In this document: one piece after another, positions 12,640 to 25,600 of the stretch
How positions within the stretch are numbered: the stretch's first letter is position 1
Layout: every line of letters starts with the position of its first letter
NCBI RefSeq assembly: GCF_002994745.2
Contig: NW_020126833.1
Span: 124,001 to 188,000 of the forward strand
Length of the DNA stretch: 64,000 nucleotides
Reading direction: 5' to 3'
DNA from: Rosa chinensis
Taxonomy: Eukaryota > Streptophyta > Magnoliopsida > Rosales > Rosaceae
Program-made: the position numbers and the translations under genes
The notes under the pieces: generated by a model
What the model was told of the DNA's origin: nothing
What the model saw: the letters and a program-made list of their open reading frames with translations, nothing else
Databases searched by the model: none

Positions 12640-13340
12640 CAAAGAAAGTAAACACACTAGCTATCTGGCTGATCAGTTTTTCAATCATTCAGCACTAAGT
12701 TTGTGAGTTCCAGTTGGATGAAATTGTGTGCTCTATATATTACTCCTTTACATCTTCAATTCACAATCATCTCCCATCGTTGTCCATCTGAATAGGCACA
12801 CCCACCAAGCAGAGCTTGGAGACGTTCGGACGTTGGTTTCTTTTCAGCGCCCATCTTTATATATTATTTACATGTTCTTTCAAGGGAAACCGCAGGAAAA
12901 TATAGGTTGGCTCACGGCTCCATCTCGGCCAGCATCCTGTTCTATAGAAAAAACAGTAACATTTTTCAAAATGAGCCGCCTATTGCACCAACTAAAAGTT
13001 AATCCCAATTGCCCAACTCCAAATTAAACATCGATCTAATCTATATGTTAAGGACTAGTTTCATAAATGCTTAATTAAGATTGAGTTTCTGGCCAGCTAT
13101 GTTTTGTGCATAAGAAGGCAACTCGAACTGGAGACTTCAGACTATCATTCAAGATTTTTGTTTTGGCTAATAGACGTCAAAAGACCAATGACTGCCTTTG
13201 AAAGTACTTTCTTTTTATATACAGAAGCCAAGTTCATGGCAAATTAATGCATGTGATAGATAACTTCAATCATCGAGTGACCACTAGATTTGACTCAAGT
13301 CTCCCGCTTACTAGCTCTTGGCTATTAATTACAATTGTAT
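12640..13340. repeat. Segmental duplication, left copy
   Basis: About 700 bp aligns collinearly with 19440-20125: GAGTTCCAGTTGGATGAA, CCCATCGTTGTCCATCTGAA, AATATAGGTTGGCTCAC and AGAAGCCAAGTTCATGG all recur in order and spacing. Divergence is considerable with many small indels. No reading frame is conserved between the copies, so this is probably non-coding, perhaps old gene-flanking DNA. Confidence 0.75.
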
Positions 13341-15637
13341 ATACCTTAAGGCCGCGTTTGGTTAGAGGAAAAGAATGGAAATCAATTCTTTGCTCTTTCT
13401 ATGGGAAATTGCAATTCCCATCAATTTATTTTCCAGTGTTTGGGAGACTAGAAATGTATCAGAATATATACTTTTAGTTACCATTATAGTGTTTGGTTCT
13501 TGTAAGGAAAGGAAACAAATCCAGAAATGCTATCAATTTTCCAATAATACCCTCATACTAATGAGAAAACTTAGAACACAATCAAAATTGAGCTTCAAAT
13601 TCATAATTTTACCTTCTTTTCTTTCTTTAATAAGTTTTATTTCATACTGGGGCTTTCAATTGGTCTTTTGTAGAATATCTTTCAATAATGTCGTTCCTCA
13701 ATAATATACATCATAATGTATATCATGGCGACAAAATTAAGTAAATCCTTAATATTGTCCAGCATTAGAAGAATCCTCCATAATGTATATCATGACGACA
13801 CATCTATGGAGTGATATCTAGCAACTGCCTATCTTGTTCAAGTTAAAAAAAAAAAAAAATAATAACAGATGAAATCAAAAACCAAATGCACACTGCATAT
13901 TATATATATATATATATATATATATAAGAGAAGAAAGAAATGAGATGAATTTACATGAATATATATAACACCGATAAATAAGAGAATAATAGATAAAACT
14001 AGCAAGTATGAAATACACTACACTTTTCCACTTTTAGATTTGCTTTCATTTTTTGGCAAAGTTAGATTTGCTTCCATTAATCAGTTTTTCTTATAGCGTT
14101 GTTTGCTTTTTTTTTTTTTTTGGCTTTCAATGATCCTCTAACAAAGCCTGATTCAATTTTGCTTTGATTTCATTAATTCAAATTAGTGTTTCATATATAT
14201 TTTGGCGGAGAACAACTATGTAAGAAGTAAGATGATCGAAAAGAGAGCGACGGAGAAGAAAGGGGAGGAGAAACATGAAGAGACAAACTTACCCTTGAAA
14301 ATATGCCAATTTTTGATGGCAGGTACCTAATTTGGGTTGGATTTTCAAACCCATCATTGTGATATTTTGAAAAGTATAAAAACCTTATTTCAGAATATAT
14401 ACCTCAAGTACTGTTCTTGAAATTTTCCAGCCCCTGACATTATAGCAACATAACGAGTCTATGCATAGAGTCATAGACTGTCTCTTTAAGATTCATGAAC
14501 AACAACAACATGCATGTATCTTGCTGACTCAGACCCTTGAACGATCAATTAAGACTATATATGGTACGTACCACTCACTATCTCGCTGTCCAAAGTCATA
14601 AAATGTAAGCCCGGCCTACATGCAATCATGCATCGAGTTTTGCTTCTGGGATTGCCTATATTCCTAATGTAGAAAACACTTCTGCGTAATTCACTCTTGT
14701 TAGTTGATTCAATGTTAATCGATGACCCTACACTAGCTGTACATATGTCTGCTCTTTCAGGCAAAAGAAAGAAGACACACTATCTGCCTTTCAAATTCAA
14801 TAATGTGGCTAGCGCTTAAAGCTTTGGTGAGTTCCAGTTGGATCGAAAATGCGTGCTTCGAAATAATTCCTTGATATGCTTTGTATTATGCGGGCACGTT
14901 TCTGCGTCTTCAGTTGAATCAGTTGACCAATACATCTGTCAAACGTCTAATCTGACATTTCTATGGAAACAATTTTGAAGTGTTCATTTTCACGAGGTAC
15001 TTTTCATAGTTGCCTCATGTTTTGTATAGAAAGCATATATGAAATGTTCAAATTATAATTGTGTTCTATCTCTGTGCTGATCAGCTAAAGTTATTTCCTA
15101 AGTCCGATCAAAGATTGGTCGATATATTCTCTTTTTGATGAAATGATTGTATAGGCATATCGTACCAGTAAAGGATTTTAGGGTTTAGTACCATGCATCA
15201 TGCTAAAATGCAGGCACTCAGGCAGCAGGAAGTCGTCTCAATTACTTCGCCAAATGCAAGTATTTTAACTTGCAAAAGCAAAAAAAAGCTTTGTGCCCCC
15301 AAGAGAGCTACAAAAGCCATTAAAACCACTTTAGTCTTTGTAGCCAATAATTAATTACTGATTTAATTACCTAAATTATTCAGTGGTACATAAACGGCCT
15401 CCTATCACTCAGAGTGCTAGTTAACGCAGTCTTCAATGTTTCCAAAAGATTATTAAGCACTAAAAGACACTAATCCACGTTAGTATTGATGCGCACGTGG
15501 GCTATTGATCTGAGGGTCAAGGGTTTTGAATATTTTGATGGCCCTATTGCAAAATATGAAACAAAGCTAAAATATATGACCCTACACACAAATATAATAC
15601 TTTATATACCTGAAGGTGGTATGGTTATGATAATTAA
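13341..15637. other. Intergenic, with possible MITE start and microsatellite
   Basis: GGCCGCGTTTGGTTAGAGGAA at about 13351 is the style of a hAT-type MITE terminus, but a confident right end was not located. A (TA)n tract lies at 13904-13926 and poly-A/T runs at 13842-13858 and 14107-14121. A segment near 14740-14880 shares GTGAGTTCCAGTTGGAT and neighbouring words with the duplication at 12640/19440, suggesting a third, partial copy. No gene was recognised. Confidence 0.4.
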
Positions 15638-17149
15638 GGATAATTTCAGTTTACCTTCTTGAGATTTATGGTCAACATCATGTAACATGGTGATTTCATT
15701 TAATCAATAACACCTCTATATTTGAAATTTCATCAACCGTATCCAATTTTTATTGCTCCGTCCAAATTGGACGTTAACTGCTAACATGGACGTTCATTCT
15801 CCCATGCTTGTCCACCTAGAGGGCTAAATTACGTTTGTAACCCTCAGATCTATTTAGAATTTCAAAAATACAAATAAGACAACATTAAAAGAAAAAAAGA
15901 AAAAAAAAATTAGATAATAAGTATTACCCCATGACAGTCTAATGCACTACCTTCACCTAGGTCCATCACCCACCTCCGCCATGACCTTTGCCACCAGATA
16001 TAGAAAGATGATGAAGACCTCACTAGTGACCTAGTAGATGATGAAGATTTTTCATTCTTGAACAAGTCAAACCAAATAAATTGAGGAACTTCTCCACTCC
16101 CTTGGTTTTCCTCGGCAGAAAATGCAGGACTCAGACGGGTCAACCAGGTTTGAGAGCTTCACAACGAGGAGGATTTGGCGGATCAGCAAGGCAGAGACGG
16201 ACTGGAATTCAGGGATCCTAGTCGGTGGGGCGGGTCGACATGATTGTTGGTCCGATGAAATCTTGGAGACCCAATAACAGAACAGGGTGGTGATCACGAC
16301 GAAAATTCGGTTGCTTAGCACTATACCGGAAAGAGCTAAATCTGAAATTCGGAAAAGTTATGAAGAGATGATGGTTATTTTGAATTCTTGATGGTATTTG
16401 ATATTTGGTCAGCTTGGTCTAATTTTGGTTTGCAGGTTATGATTTCACTGGTCGGAGTAGAGGATGAAGGCGGGTGGTCGATGAGGACGAGCTCGGACGA
16501 GGTCCTGGTAAGGATGGTCTGGACGAGTCAGTTTGTGCGCTAACGTGAAGCTGACGAAGAGTGGTGAATAGTAGAAATGAGTTTCGTTCGTGGGATTTTA
16601 TTCTAGTGGCGATATGACCATTTTAACCCTTAAAGTGGGCCTCATCACTAGAGTTAACGTCATTTTGGACGGAGCAATAAAAATTGGACACGGTTGATGA
16701 AATTTCAAGTATAAAGGTGTTCTGATTAAATTAAAGGGAAAATTTTGCAAATAGTACACCAAGTAAGGCCACTAATATTCTATACATAAAGTTCCAACCG
16801 AGCATTTGTACACGGATCTCGAGCTCAACCCATTATGTAACATGACGTCAATGACGTCTCTTCAGGTTTTCCCCTGAGCACCCGACTTTCCTTTCTCACT
16901 AGGCACCCAGCTCTCTCTCTCTCTCTCTTCTCTCTCAATCACACTATGGGCACCCATCTCTCTCAGTTCTCCCATCCCAATCCCGATCACCTCTGCAATT
17001 CCAACCATTACCATCAATGCACACCCTTCAATCCTCAGCTTCTCCGCCGAACCATCTAATCCAATCCGACATTCATACATTTCTCACCAAACCAAAGCAG
17101 CACAAGGTAACAACAAGGTCTCTCATCTAATCAATCGCTCCTCTCTTCT

Positions 17150-17192
17150 CCTTCTTCTTCTTCTTCTTCTTCTTCTTCTTCTTCTTCTTCCT
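17150..17192. repeat. (CTT)n microsatellite
   Basis: About fourteen CTT units inside the inner MULE. Confidence 0.95.
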
Positions 17193-17663
17193 CCTGTTAT
17201 TTTCTCCTCACTCATCTCATTTCAGACTCTCATCAATGGAAACCTCTCCTAGAAGAGGGACCAACCCAAACCCTCTCTCTCACTATGGCACCCATCTTCT
17301 CAGACCTAATTTCTCTCTCCTCACCTTTGTCTCTGCGATCTTTCTCTCTCTAGTCTCAATTTGCTAGAAAATCTTAAGAGGTTGTGATGAGAGTGTGGGA
17401 AGAGAGCATCCAGAAACGACAAAAAAAACTTGAAACAGAATGGGTGGTTTTACACCGGCGACGTCGGGGTTGTGCACCCGAAAGGTATCTGGATATGGGC
17501 GTAGGGATTGTGGTGGTGATCGGTGGTGGAGATGGGGCTGAGATTAACTTAGAGTTAGGGATTTGGTGGATTAGAAGAGGGGTTGAGTTTGGTGGGTGAG
17601 AATTTGGAAGGTGGAGGAGATGTGGTGGTCGCTGGGTCGGGCTTTCTGGGTTTGGGTACGTGG

Positions 17664-17664
<1 letters not shown>

Positions 17665-17710
<46 letters not shown>
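17665..17710. repeat. (GA)n microsatellite
   Basis: Pure GA tract followed by a G-rich stretch, inside the inner MULE. Confidence 0.95.
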
Positions 17711-18012
17711 GAGGGGGGGGGGAGGGAGAGGGAGAGAGTCAGAGGAGATTGTTTCTCTCTCTCTCTTTTTTAACCAAAAAATGAGCAGGAGTGTGAGAGT
17801 ACTAAATTACCCTTTGACAAATGAATATGACATTTGTTAACGGCGTTATTGACGTCGTGTCTATATAGTGGGTCGGGCTCGAGAGTCCGTATACCAAAAT
17901 GCTCGATTTGGAATTTTGTGTATGAAAATTATTAATGGCCTTTATTTGGTGTACTGTTTGTGAAATTTTCCCTAAATTAAAATCACAAGGACTACATGAT
18001 GTTGGCTGTAAA

Positions 18013-18116
18013 GTGGCCACAGTTGGAGCATTTCACATGCGCCGAAGGGGTTTATCTTGGGCCTAAGAAGCCTTTAAGTTCCCCTTGACAAAGTCAAAAA
18101 AAAAAAAAAAAAAAAG
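18013..18116 (+). mobile_element. 5'-truncated SINE with long target-site duplication
   Basis: The body GTTGGAGCATTTCACATG..CTTGGGCCTAAGAAGCCTTT..TTGACAAAGTC ends in a run of about 20 A. It matches the 3' half of the full SINE at 44085-44283. It is flanked by an 18-bp direct repeat, CATGATGTTGGCTGTAAA (17995-18012) and CATGATGTTGGCCTTAAA (18117-18134), the product of LINE-type target-primed insertion. The tRNA-related head is missing. Confidence 0.85.
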
Positions 18117-18683
18117 CATGATGTTGGCCTTAAACCTTAGAAGTATAACTGAAATTATTCCAATAATACAAGTAAATTGATTGCATGTACTATGCAGTCA
18201 GAATCGAGGTAGATGACTTATTTTATGTGTAAGGAATTCCCTGAGGGAGACGGAGTCATGGAGAAACATATGATTGAATGTGGAATATTATCATTCCACG
18301 TATGATACATGCATTTTGTGTTGGTGTTTTTTGTTTGTTTCATACAACAGTTAGCTTATTACTATTGTTTTTCAAATCACATATGTATTAGTGACCTGAC
18401 ATTAGGATGATACATTGTGTTTCTTTTTTTTATTTTTATATACGGTAAGAACATCAATCTTGATTCAACTATAATTGATGTTAAGACTTCCATGCACGTA
18501 CATGACAACTCTAAATAACTGAAGAGTTAATATAAAAAAATCTGCTATAAATGCTATAAAAATAAATCTTTAAAATTAACTTACAGAAATAGAGGAACTC
18601 TAGCTTTCATGGCCTCATGGGTGGTTTTGGACATGAGTGCAAGAGATCGAGTAGGAACTTTTCATATGATAAATTAGTATGAT

Positions 18684-18880
18684 TAATTGATTCTTGAAGA
18701 GAATGTTTGTTATGACTATCCGTAATTAGTTGCTTGATAGAGATCTGATTGTTGATTCTTGAAAGAGAATGTTTGTTATGACTATAGAGTAATTAGTTGT
18801 TTAATAGAGATCTGATTGATAATTATTGAAAGAGAATGTTTGTGATGATTATCAATAATTAGTGTTTGATAGGATTGAGG
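18684..18880. repeat. Tandem repeat, three units of about 67 bp
   Basis: Three successive units contain GATTCTTGAAGAGAATGTTTG (or close variants), TTATGACTAT, AATTAGTTG and TAGAGATCTGATTG. The third unit is the most diverged. Non-coding. Confidence 0.8.
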
Positions 18881-19439
18881 TTAATTATAGTCTATAGACA
18901 AACTTCAAATGTTGATTGATTAATTTAGTTTATGTAATTCATGATGGCCAGAGTTTTGTCTTAAACCAAAAAGTCACGTCTGACCGATAAAATTTATTAT
19001 CATCGATCTGCAAGGGTGGAGTGATTTTTTTGCCCTCTATAGCCATATTGCCCTAAAATACTCATTACTTTTAACACACTCCCTTACACCACCCTAACTC
19101 AAAGTATCATGAAGAGGAGATATGAGGTTTGAATTTGTTAGATCCCCTTCTAACATAGAAGTTTGGGAAAGTGTAAATAACGATCAATAACATTATCTCA
19201 TATTCCCATTTTGGCTTGATAATTTCCAAATTCCAAGTATTTCATTCCACCATATTTTTTAGGGACAAATTTTGTGGTTCATTCTCTAGTAAATTTGAGA
19301 CATTATACTTAATTTTTTTTTTTAGTCTGCCTGTCTGCCATTATGCTCTTCCTCTCTCCGGCCTCTAGCTCTGCCTTCCATGCCAATTTAATGAGTTTGG
19401 GGGTGGATATTCTACAGAATTTTGTTTGCTATATCAAAA

Positions 19440-20125
19440 AAAAATACTAGCCATCTGGTTGATCGATCAGTTTTTTCAATCATTCGATTAGCACTAAGTT
19501 TGGGAGTTCCAGTTGGATGAAAATTGTGTGCTTTATATATCATTATTCCTGTACATCCTTACAATTGTCTCCCAATTGTCTCCCATCGTTGTCCATCTGA
19601 ACAGGCACCACTCACCAACTAGACCTTGAAGACGCTCGGCTGGGTTTCTTTTCGGTGCCATCTTTTATTAATTTACATGGCAAGCCCCTGGAAAATATAA
19701 GTTGGCTCACAGTTCCATCTTGGCCGGCATTCTGCTCTATGGAGAAAATGTAACCAATTCCAAATAATTAACCGTCTGTTATATTAAGCTAAAAGTTAAA
19801 CCCAATTTCCCAACTCCGAACATCGATATAATCTATATGTTGAGCAGATTAAGTAAGATTGAGCTCCTAGCCCGCTAGGTTTTGTGAATAAGAAGGCAAC
19901 CGAAACTAGAGACTTGATTGATCGAGACTCATTCAAGATGTAAATACACATTTTTCTTTGGCCAACAGACGTCAAAAAACCAATTACTGCCTTGATAGTA
20001 CTGTCTTGTTTATATACGTACAGAAGCCAAGTTCATGGGAAGTGTGATAGATAGCTTCAATCACTTAAACCAGATTCAACTCATTGTCTCCCCGCTTACT
20101 GGCTCCTGGCTATTAATTACAACTG
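19440..20125. repeat. Segmental duplication, right copy
   Basis: Collinear with 12640-13340 at an offset of about 6.8 kb, in direct orientation. The insertion of the nested elements at 15638-18161 accounts for part of the spacing. No conserved coding frame was seen. Confidence 0.75.
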
Positions 20126-20182
20126 TTTGTAGCTAAAGAGAATGGAGGTTGTTTAATCATTGTGGCATCAAATATATATATA

Positions 20183-20578
20183 CAGATCCTATCCAGAGCG
20201 AGACATCGCTTTGAAATTTCAGAGCGAGGTTAGGGTTTAGGGTCACTTTTCGGTCGCATATCCACATCTCAACCGTTCAGTTCTAGGTACAAATGTATAG
20301 ATTATCGCTGCAAAATTTCAGCCAAATTGATGGTCGTTAAGGCATTGATAACTCCCTTAAAGCTAGTACGGTTCAGGTTGGACAGATTCAGTTCGTCCAT
20401 TGGTTTAAGCGAGTTAGATACCTTAAAGACCATCAATTTCGTTGAAATTTTGCAGAGATGATCTATACATTAGTACCTAAAAACTGAACGGTTGAGATGT
20501 GGATATGCGACCAAAAAAGTGACCCTAAACCCTAACCTCGCTCTGAAATTTCAAAGCGATGTCTCGCTGTAGATAAGA

Positions 20579-20582
<4 letters not shown>
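20183..20582. mobile_element. Foldback MITE, 400 bp
   Basis: The left terminus CAGATCCTATCCAGAGCGAG pairs with the right terminus ..GTAGATAAGATCTA. The arms (about 165 bp each) carry GCGAGGTTAGGGTTTAGGGT, AACCGTTCAGTT and AAATTGATGGTC and are mirrored after a centre of about 70 bp. It is nearly identical over its length to 34767-35166. It sits in TA repeats, so a TA target site is plausible but cannot be proven. No coding capacity. Confidence 0.9.

Positions 20583-20622
<40 letters not shown>
20583..20622. repeat. (TA)n microsatellite
   Basis: Uninterrupted TA tract abutting the foldback MITE. Confidence 0.95.
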
Positions 20623-20624
<2 letters not shown>

Positions 20625-20950
20625 TTGCTGCTCATCATACAAAAATAATATCTATATTAAATTAAGGCAATAAGACACAAATCTTGCCCTTGGGGTTAGT
20701 TCAAGCAGTGAGAGGGAGTGAATTAGGATTATAGATTCGAAACTCCTATAACTAAAATAATAATAATAATAGGGTGAGGCTATTGCCACCCTATAAATTT
20801 TCTTGTTCACCCTACTTGCTCATTACACCCTACATTTTAATTTCAATTATTAGATTTACTTATCCAACCAATTTCTCTTTTCAGGAATATCCTCCATCAA
20901 TAACATATCAAATTAAAAAAAAAAAAATTTGTTTAACAAAAATTTCTCAT

Positions 20951-21169
20951 TGTTTTAGAGAAACTGAATTGGGAGGAATTTGCTGTGTGTTCTCATTGAT
21001 AATATGGGTCTCTTTATATAGAGGATTACAATGCATAGAATCTCAATCATACAAGGAAAGTAATTCTACATTGATTAGGATTCTAGATATCCTTCTAATT
21101 AAATCCTATTACCACTAGGTCAAGTAACCTAGAGTTTGGGCTAAACACAAATTAGGTTTTCCTTCAACA
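20951..21169 (-). repeat. 3' LTR of the copia element
   Basis: On the plus strand it runs TGTTTTAGAGAAACTG..TTTTCCTTCAACA. The first T may belong to the target duplication. Just inside it the minus strand reads AAGGGGGAGTG, a polypurine tract. Confidence 0.9.
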
Positions 21170-21182
21170 CTCCCCCTTGTGT
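21170..21182 (-). promoter_or_regulatory. Polypurine tract of the copia element
   Basis: The minus strand reads CACAAGGGGGAGTG directly before the 3' LTR, the expected position for plus-strand DNA priming. Confidence 0.75.
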
Positions 21183-21699
21183 TGCCCAAACGCGGTGCTT
21201 TCTCGTTGCCTCGTTAAAAACCTTGCCGAGTAACAAAAACCCAGTGGGACAAAAATAACCTCGGTCGAAGGGGAAAAAGAGCACAACACACCCTTCACGA
21301 TTCGAGACGAACATGTAGACATCTCCCCTGATGTCTGCACCTCCCCCTGATGACTACGATCATGGAGTTCAGATAATTTCCGCAAGCCAATTCTTGCCAC
21401 ATGTTTCTCGAACGTGGTATTGGGCAATGACTTAGTAAACAAGTCTGCCTCACTGTCCTCAGATCGAACCTAGTTCACTTTGATCTCGAGGAGTGTCTGT
21501 TGTTGCTGATTATGCTTGGTGTTATCGCTTTGATGTAGCCTTGCCTCATTTGTTCAAAACAAGTAGCATTATCCTAAATGCTCGTAGGCTCATCTGTGGT
21601 AGACTTCAAACCACAATTGTTCGAACATGCGTAATTATGGATCCAATCCATATACATTCACGAACCACTTCGTGAAGAGCAATGATCTCTGCATTGTTC

Positions 21700-24600
21700 G
21701 AAGATATAGCGACTACGGTCTTATGTAGACCTCCAAGATATCACGGTCTTTTCCCATGGTGAACACTTAACCAGTTTGGGAATGACCATTGTGTGGGTCA
21801 GAGAGATACCCAACATCAGCAAAACCTTCCAAAACACATGTCGTTTTGGGATGGGGATAGAGAACGCAGGCCAGCGTTGGCGGCGTTTCTGGTGTGTGAT
21901 GGGTCCGAATCCATCATCTCTGTAGGGATAGAACAAGCCCATATCATTCATACATCTCAAGTATCGAAAGATATCTTTTACACCAATCCAATGGCGTCGC
22001 GTTGGCGCAGAGCTATATCTAGCTAACAAGTTCACAACATATGAGATGTCCGATCTTGTGCATTGAGATAAGTACAATAATGCGCCTATTGTACTAAGTA
22101 ACACTTTGCCTCTAGCACATCTTCATCATCATCCTTTCGACGAAGATGATCCTTTTCAGGATCAAGACTACGGACGATCATGGGGGTGCTTGAAGGCTTG
22201 ACCTTGTCAAAATGCCTAAGCATCTATCGACACGATGCTCAAGTTCCAAACCGAGACATAATCGTGTTCTCCCAAAATCCTTCATCTCAAACTCGGATTT
22301 CAAGTGTTCAGCGGTTTCCCTTAACTCTTTAAGGGCTTCTAATGAAGATCATGTCCAACATGAACCGCGATAGAATCCAAACTTGTCATAGAAACGCGTG
22401 GGCATATCCCTTCCCAATCAAGTAGTCACTTTAGTGAGCGTTTCAACCTCTTTGTAAACGCGCTCCATGGTCTAGAGCCACTTGACTTGGGTAAATGAAG
22501 TTCGCCATGAACCTTCATGTATATTCCGTATCTAGATCCCTATAGAGATACGTAGTGACCACATTTGTAAGCTGCATGTTCAGTTATTCGGAAACTACCA
22601 AACTGACAGGGTAGTGGAGTGCAATGACATCCATTACGAGAGAATATGTCTCATCGTAGTCGATTCCAGGGCGTTTTGTGAGAAGCCTTGCGCCATAAGG
22701 CGAGATTACCATCTCTTTTTCTCACTACGCTTTCTAACGAAGACCCATTAGTAACAGGTTTTATGTTAGGAGGTGTTAGCATCTCTAGCTCGAAAACCTT
22801 CCTCTTCGTTAGAGAATCCATCTTAACCTGGATCGCATCTTTCCATTTAGGCCAAAAACTCTCTACGTTGGCATTCATTCATCAACGGAGCGTGGTTCGA
22901 TATCATCTGACTCAACAAACTCATGCGCAACAAAATACGCAACTACATCATCAATTCTGATGGAGTTTCTATCCCACGTCTCATGTACACTAGTGTAAGT
23001 TCATAGAGCTCTATATTCTCAGGAATAGGTTCTAACGTTGAGGCGTCCCCCAACGATAACCATAACCCGGAAGATACTCATGAGACGGATTTTGAGTCTT
23101 GATGATCAAAGGATTGGAATGTGCCAAAGTATCCTTCGAACCCACGGCCTCCCACGCATCCTAGCTGGGGCCATGGCCTGTAACGCCAGAGTGCCACTCT
23201 CTTTGGCGTATTGGCGCCATGCCTACCTCCGTGTAGGGTGGCGCTACGTCCTCTCGTAGGGACGTCCTTCCTTGCAGGCATGTTTGCAGCATATTGTGTG
23301 ATCTCATCACTTTAATAGGGATCAAGATGAGACATAGTGGGGACAGACTACGACAATTCCTGTCGTTCCTGTTGAACATTCGTGTTCTTATCTCCCCCTA
23401 ACGACGGGAAGACTGTCTCATCAAAGTGACATCCGCAAATCTAGCGGTAAGGAGATCGCCTAGCAAGGGCATTTAAGTGGCGACGATTGTTGGAAGTCTC
23501 AAATCCAACGTAGTTGCCCATTCGTCTGTAAGGACCCATCATAGAGCGCTGTGGCGGTGCAATTGGCACAAAAATGGCTCACTCAAATGTGCGTAAGTAC
23601 AAAACGTGTACCCAGTCACTAGCTGTAACGCAGAGGTACATTGAGTGGCATTAGGTCGTAGACGAATTAGCATAGCTGCATACGATATTGCATCACCCCA
23701 AGCGGATGTAAGAAGATTGGTGCACATTACCAATGTTCGACTACCATCGTAGTCTTTCCGTGAGACCATTGGGTGTGTCATGGGAATGTGATGTCCAACA
23801 TCAAGCCATTGCAATATCCATCGAAAGTTTTCGATGTAAACTCTCTAGCATAGTCAAATCCAATTGACTAATAGGATGATTCGGGGAGTGAGCCCGTTGT
23901 TGTATGATATGTGCTAGGAGTGTAGCATAAGCAGCATTACAAGTGGACAATGGCACAACACGTGACCAGTGTGTTTGCGTGTCAACCAACATCATGAGAT
24001 ATTTAACGTCCGCAAGTTGGTTGAATCAATCCACAAAATCCCTACGGATTCTTTGTAAGAACAATGAGTAATGTCATATCCTTTGCATAGGACGGTCTCA
24101 GTCCTAATTTCCCTAAGGAACAGGCTTAGTAAAACGAGCGAGAGGCTTTAAAGCAACCAATGAGATTTTGGTTAGGCCTGAGCGTCTGAAACGCTATTTG
24201 AAGCAAGTTGGTGATTGCAGCATCACCTAGGGCGCCATCACCATGATGGACGCCATCCATGGAGTCATGGATAGGGACTACGCCAGCCTAGGCTGGTGGT
24301 GGACGGAGCGGTGCCCTAGGCAGCAGCGTCGGTCACACTTAGTCTAGAATCAACTTTTGATTCATGCTTCATTTCGCTCGAAAGAAATGATGTCCATGTG
24401 AAGTCTTTTGTAGACGGATCATCATACATGACTAGGATGATCTATCCTGTCGTGAAAAGCCAATATGTGTCTAAATCCAAGAGATCTTCTCTCATAACTT
24501 TATTGGATTTAATAGCTCGAATAGTGACATAAAGTCCACTAGAGAGACACATAAACTTCTCTAAGATGCGTCTTTGTTCGCAATCATTAGAGGTAATGCA

Positions 24601-24800
24601 AAGAACTCATTCCGTTCTCTACATGCATTTTCGCATGGAATTCGTTGGCTATTCATAGGGTACTATTGCCCTAAGAGCGTAGAGAGTTTCTGTGACAATG
24701 TAATCAAGGTGCCATTTGGCAAGTGGAACTTGGGCTATTCCATGTCCTTGAATTAATATTGATGGTCTAGCCATCGTAGTCACAAAGTATATGCTCAGAA
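21700..24800 (-). pseudogene. copia pol remnant (integrase, reverse transcriptase, RNase H)
   Basis: Integrase-core residues VDTQTHWSRVVPLST lie at about 23995-23900. Further down the strand is the reverse-transcriptase entry region (KWKDAIQVKMDSLTKRKVFE and then VRKRDG..., about 22878-22650), and then the RNase H lead-in TRSDISYVVNLLARYSS..RRHW (about 22100-21980). The pieces sit in different frames with stops between, and the canonical YVDD-type segment was not found. The order is correct for copia; the copy cannot encode a working polyprotein. Confidence 0.85.
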
Positions 24801-24944
24801 TCAAAATTGAGTCATAATGAAAAGACTCGAAATTTTATTCATAAGCCAACGGAGTACATCATTGTTTCTATGATCAAAGAAAATCTAATCCAATAAAAGT
24901 AATATGGCAATCGCCTACATCTCTTGGAAAATAAAAAGACTTAA

Positions 24945-25600
24945 TCAAAATCGCCAGTTTCTGGGTCTTGATCCTTGTAGTCTTCCACCCTTAGATCTAG
25001 ATCGCCATCTTGATCTTCTTGTGCCATGTAATTCTTCCCTTGCTTCACGATACGTCTTGTATGCGTTTGCAACATTCTGGGGTGCGGTACATGTTTTGGC
25101 CCAATGTTCAGTTGATCCACATCGAAAACAAACATCATTATGGTCAGGCTCCCTTGATCGAGGCGCCATTGGGGCGCATTTGGAACCTATCCTCTTGGTG
25201 GCGTTACCACCATGGTCGGAGGCTCCGCCTCTCTCTCTCTTCACACGTTGACCTCCACGGTTCCGTGCACGCCTCTCTTGGATTTCCTTCCTCTTTAGGG
25301 CGAACATATGGACCAGAATGTCCAGAATTGTCCCTATCCTTAGGGTTTCGCTCCTTGTCCTCCATTGGGGCGCGACTATAGTTAGACTCCGGAATAGGCT
25401 TAGTTCCACGGGTCTAGCATTATAGTTCTTCACAAGGATATTGTCGTGCTTTTCAGCTACGTTCATGGCGCCAATGAGCTCATGAAACCTTGTGATACGT
25501 CCTGCATTTACATCAATCCGATAATTCTTTGAAATCATCAGTGCAGAGACGGGGAAGGTAGAGAGAGTCTTCTCGATCAACATCGTATCAGTTATGGCTT
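24945..25600 (-). pseudogene. copia gag remnant with CCHC zinc knuckle
   Basis: A frame of about 212 residues holds the gag C-terminal half. It includes TLSTFPVSALMISKNYRIDV, RFHELIGAMNVAEKHDNILV, and a zinc knuckle of the form C-x2-C-x4-H-x4-C (CFRCGSTEHWAKTC) near 25085-25126. The N-terminal gag half upstream (25600-26000) is out of frame. The knuckle binds RNA in family members. Confidence 0.85.

Larger units (their letters stand above)
16736..17972. mobile_element. Inner Mutator-like element with 9-bp target-site duplication
   Basis: It starts GGGAAAATTTTGCAAATAGT and ends GTGAAATTTTCCC, with inverted arms of about 120 bp that include GTACACCAAGTAAGGCC / GGCCTTTATTTGGTGTAC and GACGTCA words. 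A perfect 9-bp target duplication TAAATTAAA lies at 16727-16735 and 17973-17981. The interior carries CT, CTT (17150-17192) and GA (17665-17710) simple repeats and no transposase. Frames through the simple repeats are artefacts. Confidence 0.92.
15638..18161. mobile_element. Outer Mutator-like element interrupted by two later insertions
   Basis: The left end starts GGATAATTTCAGTTTACC and the right end closes ..AACTGAAATTATTCC. The inverted arms run for over 120 bp (left 15638-15790) and include a copy of ATTTTTATTGCTCCGTCCAA matched in inverse at 16665-16690. The right arm was split first by a MULE at 16736-17972 and then by a SINE at 18013-18116; removing both restores the arm's match. The interior (15900-16650) has no recognised domain. 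A clean 9-bp target duplication was not found. Confidence 0.75.

Noticed and set aside
17583..17840. Arg-Glu repeat protein
   Set aside because: Translation of a GA microsatellite; no conserved flanks.
21493..23259. Several plus-strand frames of 60-90 residues in the copia interior
   Set aside because: They are antisense shadows of the broken minus-strand pol region.
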